Assembly (NCBI RefSeq): GCF_022458985.1
Contig: NC_061786.1
Span: forward strand, 4,900,001-4,964,000
Length of the DNA: 64,000 bases
DNA from: Mugil cephalus
Taxonomy: Eukaryota > Chordata > Actinopteri > Mugiliformes > Mugilidae
Reading direction: 5' to 3'
Position 1 is the stretch's first letter. Each line of letters begins with the position of its first letter. Positions 1 through 11,100 of this stretch are shown piece by piece. The notes beneath the pieces were generated by a model. It was not told the DNA's origin, did not search any database, and saw only the letters and a list, made by a program, of their open reading frames with translations. Both the position numbers and the translations under genes were made by a program.

Positions 1-2137
1 CCTGTGTGTCTGTTAGGCTCCCTCTTCCATTCTCTCCTTTTCCTGGTGTCCCATTGTTCGCTTCATTCTCTCCTTGTTCCTCCTCCTCCTCCAGATCAGA
101 ATCCCAAGCTTTCATACTTAGCAGCCGATCTGTCAGGGACTGGAAGAACACTCGTTTAAGTAATTATAACTAGCATAACTTCACCCTTTTACTAATCTTG
201 TGTATTGATTTGCAATTTTCCTCTGAAGTAGATCCTGTGGTAGATTTGATGAGTATTTGAAACCAGGTATAAATATGGTGATTATCTTTGGAACCAGTCA
301 TACCATTATGCGTTCATCCTTGTTGGCCACATCCTGTAGCATTCCACTGTGGGCGTCCTCACATCTCCTCATCTCTGCCTCCACCTCACTCACTCTTTCT
401 GCCCAGCCCTCCACCTGCTGCCTCAGCTGTAGAGAAAGAGGTGGGCAGAGAGACAGATAAAGTTATACTGCAGGTTATAAAGGGGAGTGCAAACAGAAAA
501 GGGAGGGATATAAAACTGAGCCAACAATTCTTTGCATGAATCTAGGTTCAGTATGAAAGTGGATGTACTGTATGGGCTGGATTGATGCAAAAACCGCCCC
601 TGCTTTGATACAAAGTATTATAAGAGTTGTATTTGTACAGCATCCTACCTGAGCATTGCTCTCCTGTAGCACCCTGTTCTCCTCTCCTGCCGTTTCTAGG
701 TTCCTCTGTAGCCTGTCACTGTTCATATTGTACACTTTCAGAGTGGTTTGTGCCTAGGGACAGATGGTAGTCAGTTATTATGACGTATGAGACCCAGAGG
801 GACTGTGTGAGGAGAAAAACAAGAAGCAGTATAGAGAAGATAAAGTGCATAGGGAGGTACGAAGAGATCGGGGAATGGAGGACTGCACCTGCTCCTCCTG
901 TGACTGGAGCTCTTTAGATTCCTCTTCAAATGTTTTCATGCTCTCCTCAAGCATTGCTATCTGTAGGAAGAAACAAAAAAAATTGGCTCTCGGTTAGAAC
1001 AGTTAACTAAACAACCACATTTAGTTTTGATGGCACTATATGTGTCCTTACCCTCCGCTCTTGTTCTAGCCTATGTTCTCTCTGCTGGTCCAGTTGATCC
1101 TTCAGTTGTTCCAGATCTCTCTCCAGCTCTCGTTTAGAGTGTTCTAGCTGCCTGGCTTTGACCTGGAGTTCACAAGACAACAAGATGCAATCACAAAGCT
1201 CCTTCAAATAACAGGCAGAGAAAAAAATGAGTCAGATTACAGTGCTATAACACAATGAATATGCATATGGAGTAATTTAGTTATTTTTCACTGTGTAACA
1301 TGTCTGACTGTAATGCTTTGTTACCACCAAGAAACAAATTCCACCAAATCTAGTCATGTGTCTGCTAAAGTGCAACATATTTTAAAGAAAGCACTGGGAA
1401 GTTCTTTTAAAAATTCAGGGATACATAAATGACTCAATCCAGTAGCGTCACATGATTCTGCTGACTTTCATTAAGTTAAATTTCAGCATTGTGGGAGATG
1501 TGGGAGATAACTGACGAGAGGCACTTTTCTTGTTATTTTCTATCAGATCCAGCTGTTCATTCAGCACCCACAGTATGCCGATCTCTACCCAGGAGGTATC
1601 AGTGGTCACACTACAGACAGATATATACAGATATCTGGGAAGTCACAATGGCCACTGGTAATTCTTGTTCTTTAAGCCTTACCTCCAGATGTTCTGTCTT
1701 TTGAGTCTGGGCCAAGACACCACTGTCCCTCAGTGAAGTCTCCAATTCATCATACTGCAAATAACACACCAAGAAGAAATAAACATTACAGTACACATGA
1801 TAACAATGACAGACATGCAACTGTGTTTGAAATTATGTTCTTTAATATAAATGCAATTACACTGTAAGGACATGTCTACTTTCTGATCTCACTTTGAAAC
1901 ATGAATAAGACCAGATCTTCTTAATCAGATGATTTTAAAGACATATAAACATATCATATGAATTTCATCTGATATTAGACAAACCCAGTTTTGAGTGTTA
2001 GGTGGGCTCTGTCTCTAACCAACAGTCAGTCAGATTTAAATTACAAACCTCTTGTTGACATTGACTGAAAGTCTCAAGGACTTTACACTTCTCATCCAGC
2101 AGCTGTGCGACCTGTTCAGCCATCCACCGCTCTTTCC
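1..2137 (-). CDS. mia2: mia2 cytosolic coiled-coil exons
   Basis: Exons 2049-2137, 1683-1754, 1052-1162, 889-960, 649-753, 304-426 and <1-139 encode a continuous charged coiled coil, including RKERWMAEQVAQLLDEKCK, ELERDLEQLKDQLDQQREHR, MLEESMKTFEEESKELQSQ and NLETAGEENRVLQESNAQ. All exons from 1683-1754 to 304-426 are multiples of three, which is typical of coiled-coil genes. The last visible exon reads SLTDRLLSMKAWDSDLEEEE, corresponding to human ALTERLLKMKDWAAMLGEDI. In the family this part binds Sec12 and Sec16/TANGO1 at ER exit sites. The gene continues left of the window. Confidence 0.9.
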
Positions 2138-5100
2138 CTGAAAAACAAGGAATATATAGACACATTCAAATGACTTCTCTCTCACTTCTTAAAACATGTC
2201 TAGCTCGTGCTTTTATTTATACAGATCAGAGAGAGATAAAACTGGCAGGTAAAAATGTGATATTAAACAGTGAGCACTTACTTCGATACAATCTGCTTTT
2301 GATCTGACAAAATAAGAAGAAAAACAACCATAAACAAGCTGTTGAGAGAGGAACTTAATTCCTGAATATACTGTAAATTAAAAAAAGTTATGACATTTAT
2401 GTGAATATGCATGGCTGAGCACTCACAGAGCTGTAACATCTACACGTGAATATTAGCATTGTCACCAGGCCCAACAGACCCGTGACGATGACGGGTTCCC
2501 ATGGCACACCGTACAGGTCTGGTCCAGGTCTTAGGTCATCGGGCAGTGCTGATACAACCTGAAGGAACAAAGGAGATCACAGAAAACCATCAATTACAGG
2601 TGCTGTTTAAAATGACAGACACGAGTCTGGGACCAGCATAAGGGTAATCCTTCTTCACTTGGTGCAACACACAGCGCAATAAAAAAAGACTCTGTACATC
2701 TTACCAGAGCATGAATGTCCTGCACAAACTAATCAAAGGATGCAGGAACATGCATTGATGGTCTGTTCATTCTTTCACTGAATTATCTAAAAGTAACAAT
2801 TATGTTTCATAGATTTTATCTTGGCCCAGGGGTCAAAGCATGCAGGTTTTTCATTAGACTCCTAAGTTTAAAAACAGCTGCTGCTACATTAGGTTGAGGT
2901 ACTTTCTCACCTTTTTAAAAGGGCCAAACAAAACAGTTTTCTCAACTCATCTTCTAGCACTTGCAGTGGTTTATTCGCTAATCATTGGAACAAATGTTTC
3001 ATATACTACATAATTGTTGCCGTGGCACTTCAGCTGTAATAAAAACAAAATAGTGCGACAAATTGACAAGGGTATAATTATCTGCTACAGGCTATAGTTT
3101 TTGCCAAAAATATCCGAAGCAGCAGAACAGCTCAACGGCACCTGATAAAAGATGATTAGTGGCAATTAGCTTGCTAACAACTGACAGCTAACTCAAAAAA
3201 AGAAAAAACGTTTATAAAAAGCAACATAACATCAACAAAATTGTCTTGACAGCTGTTCAGTGGAACTGGTAAAACACACACGGAGTCAAAGGCGAGCGGC
3301 ACGAAGTGACGAAATGTAACTACTGCGAAAAACTACTGACGTGTTTTTGACTACATGACAGCCCGTTAGGTTATTTCTGCTCTCAAGGCTAATTGAGAAA
3401 TGCTAACGAAACCTGCCCCATAACGTACATCCTTCACTTTCTCCACGGCGATACTGTAGTAAGCCTCTGCCGTCGCTTGGAAGTCGACCGCTTTGCTGGC
3501 CAACTGGTCACTTATCGGATGTTCCGCCATGTCTGAGCTATAACATTTGGCTTATATTTTAGTTAATATTCTTATACTCAGTGAAAAGAAAGTATCGCCG
3601 TCACCCGGGTTAGCGGCGATTTCACATCCTATTCACAACACCGACGTTTGAGATTATACCACGCCGAGACATACGTAGCAGGGGGGTTAAGAATATTGTA
3701 TTCTCTCTGTAAACTATACGTAACAATTCTATAGGCTGTAATTATTACAAAAATAAACAAAAAGTTTTCTATATCGTGTATTTTAGGATTAGCATTATAT
3801 AAATATTGTTTCCTGGACTCATACTTTGACACAGATAGTATTAACACCCCCAGTGGTGTAAATGGTTTAACCGCAACGTCACCAATTGTAAAATGCCACA
3901 CAGGCACGTCGGAACACTTTCAAAGTGACACTAAAGGAAACAGGTGTCACTGAAATGATTTCACTGTGTTTTCAGTAACGTCTTGAGTGACCGTTGCAGA
4001 CTTCTAACGCTTCTCTACTCTGAGTTACAACCACAGGCTAATAACAAGCTGAACGGGACACAGGTGAAGACTTGAGTCAGTCTGGCAACTAATGTCCACC
4101 CTAAGTTATACTCACCGACCTGGCATCATTTTCTTCCATCGGAAAATAAAAACTCACTTGACCTCTAAACACACGTAAACCTGGTGTCTTTACAGCTGTG
4201 CTGCCAGCTGGCCCAGTGTGATCCAGGCCCAAATGTAAGGGATGTTGACTGCCAACTTGACAGCTGAGATGTAGGCAGAGCTAAATGCCAGAGGGAGAGT
4301 CGGATCAACATGTCACTTGTAGTGCAGTGTCTTAAAGAACCAGACAGCACACCATGCTGACAGTGAAATAACAGCACTGGTCAGATCTAAAGGTGCCCTT
4401 ACAAAAAGATCAAGGTGGAGTTCTTTTCTTTCAGGATTTAAAGTCATTTTCTCAAATATGATAGACTTATATATGCAGATTAAAGGAAATATAGCATAAC
4501 TGGATGAAATATGCCAAACTAGCCACACCTATATTTGGTTTCCTCTTAATTGAAAATACGCCAGTGAGTCTTACCTCCATCACTGCATGTGCAAAGGTGG
4601 TGGCGTCCTCAGCTGTCTGATAAACAAAGTCCAGAATTTGCTTCATTGAATCTGTAGTTAGAATCACACACACAGAATGGCATTTAAGATTTAGACTTTC
4701 CATTGTTTGTCACAATTGCAAATATGATACAGTAATCAAACTTAAATCATAGTGTGTGATAAGCCTAAGAGTGTAAAACAAAAAGAGGAATTGATGTTGT
4801 GGCCATGACCTCCGGGCTGTGAGGTTGTGTGCTGAAGGAATGAGGATGCAACAGGTTGGGTGACACTCTTTCTCATATGTTATCTCTCAATAACTTTTAA
4901 TCGCTTTTGAATCCCTCTTGATTATCATTAATACCTTCCAGTGTCAGTGATGATCCTAGAGGAAGGGACACTCCCTCTTCTTCGCGCTGTTTATCCTTCT
5001 CAGTGTTCACTGTTCTATCTTTGCTGTGAGTCGAGCAGGATGCGCCAGCACAGCTGGAGTCTGCTGCATTTGACAGGGGAACACATGCATTCTGATTGAC

Positions 5101-8100
5101 ATAATCCAAAATCATACCTAAAGACTCATTAAAACGTAATGAATATCGGCCATGATGGTTAAGGCAGTGTAGGCAAAAGTACCTTGATGATTACTGACAT
5201 CTGATTTTCGTGTGTTAAAGGTCTCTTTCACTCTTTCCAGGAGCATTTCCAGCTTCTGAAGTGCACTGAGTATTCTGGTCCTTTCTTTGTCCTCCTGTGG
5301 TGCATCAGAGAGCCTGATGCTAGGAGTGACTAGCGTCTCCCTGTGATGATGCAGAAGCCTCTCTACATCCAACAGTATAGACTGATCCTCGTCTTCAATC
5401 GTGCCTTCTGACGTGGTCAAAATGTAATCCAGGAACTGGAGCTTGGGTCGCCCGAACAGCTCCAACAAAAGAGTCGTCTCATCCACAGTCATGTGGGCTA
5501 GAAGGTTCTTGTAGTATTTGGTGAGCGTTGATTGGTGTGGCGCTTCTGTGTTCGGTGACGCAGTATGGAGATGGGTTTCAGCAGAGGGAGGATCAGGCTG
5601 TGGAGAGTCTGTTCGCTCATTTTGATTCTGGATAGAATCAGAAGTGGAAACCAGCTCCTGCTCAGGAGTTGGAGAGGCATGTGGCTGTGGATCACTGTCG
5701 GAACTCTGAGCTGATTCTGTGGGCTCCTTAGATTCAGTGGTCGGTGTTTGGCTTAAAAAGCCAAAGGCATCTTTGAAAAGACCAAAAGCTCCTCCAGTTT
5801 CACTCTCTCTCTCTCTACTGCGATCTTCAGGTGGAAGTGACTCAGCTTCAGTCTGTTCAGGCGTCACAACCTGGCCTACAACTGGTTCACTGGGTGAGGT
5901 CGGAAGCTCATTAATGGAAATCCCATTACTTCTAGTTTCCTCACCCTGATTGAGTATATGAGTGTTTCCTGCCCCACTGGAAGCATTATCTGACATTTTG
6001 TCATCAGGTTGTATCGTGTTCCTCTCTCCTGTCTCGGCAACTTGTTCATTTTGTTTTCCTTCACTTGCTGAACTCATTCCATCCTCAGAGACACCTCTAT
6101 CTCTTTCTATCCCAGGACCCTCCTCACTAGGAGGACACAGCTCATTTGAACATTTAAGGTTGTGATCCACCACCTCCTCACCCTCTTGCTTTTTAATCTT
6201 TGTCTCTTCGACCTCATTTTGTTTATTTTCCTCAGACTCTCTCTGTTTCTCTTCCAACTGTGTTATGTCAATAAATGATGATTCTAACCCGTTTTCATCT
6301 TGTGTCACTTTATCATTATATTCTGACTCTGATCTGCTAATGTTATCCTCCTCTAAATGAGATGACAGCATCTGTTCTGTTACCTCCACCTGTTTCACCT
6401 CCTCTGGTAACTCTGCCTGTTTCACCTCCTCTGGTAACTCTACCTGTTTCACCTCCTTTGTTAGCTTCACCTGTTTCACTTCCTCTGGTAACTCTACCTG
6501 TTTCACCTCCTCCATTAACTCCACCTGTTTCACCTCCTCTGGTAACTCTACCTGTTTCACCTCCTCCATTAACTCCACCTGTTTCACCTCCTCTGGTAAC
6601 TCTACCTGTTTCACCTCCTTTGTTAACTCTACCTGTTTCACCTCCTCTGGTAACTCTACCTGTTTCACCTCCTCCATTAACTCCACCTGTTTCACCTCCT
6701 CTGGTAACTCTACCTGTTTCACTTCCTCTGGTAACTCTACCTGTTTCACCTCCCTTGGTAACTCCACTTGTTTCACCTCCTCTGGTAACTCTATCTGTGT
6801 CACCTCCTCTGGTAACGCCACCTGTTTCAACTCCTCTGGTACCTCCACCTGTTTCACCTCCTTTGTTACATCCACCTGTTTCACCTCCTCTGGTAACTCT
6901 GTCTGTTTCACCTCCTTTGTTACCTCCACCTGCTTCACCTCCTCTGGTAACTCTGTCTGTTTCACCTCCTCTGTTACATCCACCTGTTTCACCTCCTCTG
7001 GTAACTCCACCGGTTTCACCTCCTCTGGTAACGCCACCTGTTTCACCTCCTCTGGTACCTCCACCTGTTTCACCTCCTTTGTTACATCCACCTGTTTCAC
7101 CTCCTCTGGTAACTCTGTCTGCTTCACCTCCTTTGTTACATCCACCTGTTTCACCTCCTCTGGTAACTCTATCTGATTCACCTCTTTTGTTACCTCCACC
7201 TGTTTCACCTCCTCTGGTAACTCTATCTGTTTCACCTCCCTTGTTAACTCCATCTGTTTCACCTCCTTTGTTAACTCCACCTGCCTTCCCTCTTCCTTGA
7301 CTTCCTCTTCCCTGGTCTGCATGTCTTCCTCTGACTCTTCAGTCTTCTGCTCTTTCTGTTCCTCCTTTAGTTCCTTCTCCTCATGTTTTACCGTATTTGT
7401 CTCCTCCCCTTTCTCTCCTCCCTTTAATTCTGCCACCTCCTTCTTCTCCTGCTCTTTCTCCTCTTTGTTGTCCATTAAAGAATTCTCAATTACAGAATTT
7501 TCATTTAATTTCTTGTCCTCCTTCTTTTTCTCAGTCTCCATTCCCCCTCCCATTCCCTTGTCCTCCTCCTCCTGCTTGTCCTCCTTCTTTGCCTCGTTGC
7601 CTTCCTGTTGATTCCCCTCTCCCTCTATCTCTTCCACGCCGTTCTGCTTTTCTTCCTGTTCATTGTCCTTCACATTTTGCTGTACCTTCTCTTCGTTTGC
7701 CCCACCCATCTCCTCTAACCTCTCATCATTATACCCCCCCACTTCTTGCTGCTGTTCTGCAACCATCAACTCCTCTGCTTCCTCCTGCTTCCCCTCCTCC
7801 TTTAATTTTTCCATCTGATCCTGTTTTTCTTCATGTTTCGCCCCCTCCTCTTCTTTTAATATCTCGCCTTTCTTCTCGTCATTTGACCCCACCACGTCTT
7901 GCCGCTCTTCCTTTAATTCCTCTACTTCTTCCTGATTCTTTCCTTCTTCACCCGCCCTCAAATCCTCCGGTTTCTCATTTTCTGTCACTTCCACCATCTC
8001 CTGCTTCCTCTCGTCATTTAACTCCTCACTATCTATTTCATTGCTTATGGTGGACGTTGGATCACCTACATCTTCAAAGGCTGATGTCTCTTTCACAGTT

Positions 8101-11100
8101 TCCATGAGCTTGTCTGCATCACTATCACTGTTTGTGATCTCTTGGTCCACCTGTGGAGACACTGGGGTCTGATCTGTGTTTTCACCAGAGGACATAGTTC
8201 CTCTGTCCTCCTCTAAGACATTTTCAAAAGGACTTTCAGTATTTCCACTAGCAGAATGTAAATCTAAAGTTCCAAAGTCCTGAGAGATGTCCTCAACAAT
8301 TTCCGTCTCTGACTTCTGCCTCAATTCACTATGAGTCTCTCTTTCTGCATTAATATCTATTGCTAATTTATCTGCATCGTTTGTCAAAATATAAGTCTCA
8401 AGTGGGATTGGTTCATTTCTCTCCTCGGCTGACGGTAAAAGCTGGCCACTGTTGTCTTCTGCATCACCACCGACTTGGCTTTCATTTGATTCTTCAGTCT
8501 GAGTTGTGAAAACGTTTCTGTGAGCTAGCTCTGTCTCTTCACGAGCCCCCTCTTCTTCGTGATCGTCATCTCTAATATTTTCAGCAGATTCATTGGTGGA
8601 TTCCTCTGTTTTATCAATCTGATTTGTAATGCCAGGTCCTTCCCCCTGCACGCTGTCTGATTTCACACTTTGCAGTTTATCTTCCTCAACCACAACAGGT
8701 TGCTCTATGGAGTCTGACACAGAACTGTGGTCTGGGACAGAATTTTCAGTTTTAATTTCATCCTGACTCTCATTTCCCATTGATGTGGACATTTGATGAC
8801 CTTTGTCCTCCATTTCTGCAGATCTTTCCTCATCGATTTCTTTTATTTCCTTACTGTCATCTTCTAACTGATCTTTGTCTTCTTCAATACTAATGTCATT
8901 AGATATTCCACCTAAAGATTTTTCCTCAGACTTGGTATGAGGGGCAATATCATTGTGACCAATCTTGGATCCGGCATCTATGTGTAAGTCAGTGTCCTTG
9001 CTACTCTCTGATGTATCAATATTTTTATCATTAGTATCAGCACTGTCTGCCTGTGTGGATGGGACATTTTGTTCTTTTGGGGGTTCTTCTTCATTGCTAC
9101 TCACGGTCTTTCCATCTTCTGCCTGGGACTGGCTGGTTTCCACACTCTGTGATCCTGTTGGTTGTTGTAGGGTTGTATCCTTTTCTGTTTCTGTAGAGCC
9201 ACTTCCTGCACTTTCATCTGCTCTAACATTATCTTGCCCAAACCCCATAATGCCTCCAATTCTCATATTCAACCAGGACCCGGATGCTGACTGTTCCTTC
9301 TCTTCCTCATCTTCTCCTCCATTTGTCTCTTGTCCTGTTTCCTGATTGGTCTGGCCAAATCCTAGCCTGCTTGAGAGCCCATTCCCCAACCAACTCAATG
9401 TTCCCATCTCGCTCTTCTCTTCTTCCTGTAATTGGCTACCTTCTAGGTCCAGAGACATCCTCCTACTCCTGAATTTCTCTACTGGTTCTTCTTCTTTTTC
9501 TTCTTCTTCTTCTTTGTATTGCTCTTTTTCTGCATCAAGTTTTTTCTCAGATTTAAAACCGAACCACCCAGTTACAGTTGAAGTGAAAGAATCAGCAGTT
9601 TCTTCTCTAATTTCCACAACTTTTTCAGCATCATCCGATTTTCCTTCACCTCCAAACCCCAGCCACCCAGTCACAGAGGAAGTGATTGAAGAGTCGGCCT
9701 TTGTCTCTTTCCTCTCATCCTCCTTCTCTGCTTCTGTCAAACTGCCAGGTGGCTCATCTTTAGCCAGACCTAACCATCCTGTCACTGAAGAACCGAGCCA
9801 GGAAGAGGGGGGTGACCCACCTTGTTCGTTCTGAGGCGCAGGAGGTTCGGGTGCTTCCTCGTGTAGCCCAGTTGCGGCATCACCAACGTTTACGTTTTCA
9901 TCTCCTACTGCTTCCTGCGTTGAAACCAGAGACTCTGTGGAGGTTTCTGTAGATGTCAAAGGGCTTTCAGGATTCATGTCGTCAGTGTGTGGGACGATTT
10001 GCTTAGTTTCTGACTCCTGGATTTGGATTATTTGGTCACCCTTATCATCATCATCATCATCATCATCAATATCCAAATCAGTGGTGTCAATGGGAAAGCC
10101 AGACTCATCCATACAGAAGAAATCTGACTTCTAATGAAAAAAGGGAAATAGAACTTTTTAGTAATGAGGTATATCACTTCAAAAAATGTACATATGGATG
10201 TGCTTCACACACTTCAAAGTGTGTTCAAAGCATTTATTGTTTAAGGGACCTTTACTGAACAGCTGAATTTACCTGTGTTTCCACCACTTTCTCCGTGGTT
10301 GCATAAACCTGCTCCTCCCGCACCGCATCCTTTGGGAAATATCCAAACTGTTTGTCGATCTGAAATAAAAAGGAAACAGTGCACCAATCAAAGTTTTGTG
10401 TTGCTAACTAACATATGGAATAAACAAAAGAGGAGAGGGATCGAGGGCAGAGGAAGTGAGGAAACAAACAAACAGAAAACACTTTTTTCCCATTTGTTTG
10501 ATGGTTTTCTTCTTGTTTTCCAAAGCCAGCTATTTGACATTTACGTGAAGTTAAAGGATACAGATGAATAATATTTTAATGACTAGGTAAAAATTATATA
10601 TAAGTTATATATAAAAGTTATATATCAGTGTAGGTTTTAGTGACTGTTTTAGTGCATACAGTAATTACATAATTTTTAAAAAATGACTCAAAGGGTGCTC
10701 TCACATACATTTGCAATGATTAACGGTCCAAAAGCTACAGGAATTAACATAATCACAGCCAATCAGTGTTCAGAAGTATCTTATAATCTCTGAGAGCCTG
10801 AGATGAGTGGCTCTATGAATGTGGCAATGCATTTATTACATTATGCTTTTAAAAGAAATGGAGACAAATAAACAGACAAAGACATGGATAGATGGGACAT
10901 ACAGTGCCTGCCCAGAGGTCTTCCCTCTTCCCGGTCAGTTTGTGGTAAACAAAGATGGTGTCTCCCCGTCTGAAGCTCAGGTAACGGCAGTCCTTACCAT
11001 GGTAGTCCCTTATTGCCTGCACTCTGCTCATCAGGCCTGCACACACACACGGACACACATACATAACGGTGCAGACACAAAGACGTGATGGTAATCAGTG

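Noticed and set aside
4165..4300. Possible extra mia2 exon (a hydrophobic AVKLAVNIPYIWAWI reading, or an alternative phase)
   Set aside because: Exon 6 joins the transmembrane exon directly in phase and matches human spacing. The hydrophobic frame here ends in a stop and shows no resemblance to MIA2.
7397..8107. Plus-strand open frame of 236 codons
   Set aside because: Antisense shadow of the acidic mia2 exon. Its Pro/Ser/Leu-rich reading comes only from Glu/Lys codons on the other strand.
9346..9834. Plus-strand open frame of 162 codons
   Set aside because: Shadow of the mia2 exon; the minus strand has the coding motifs (TGWLGFG) here.
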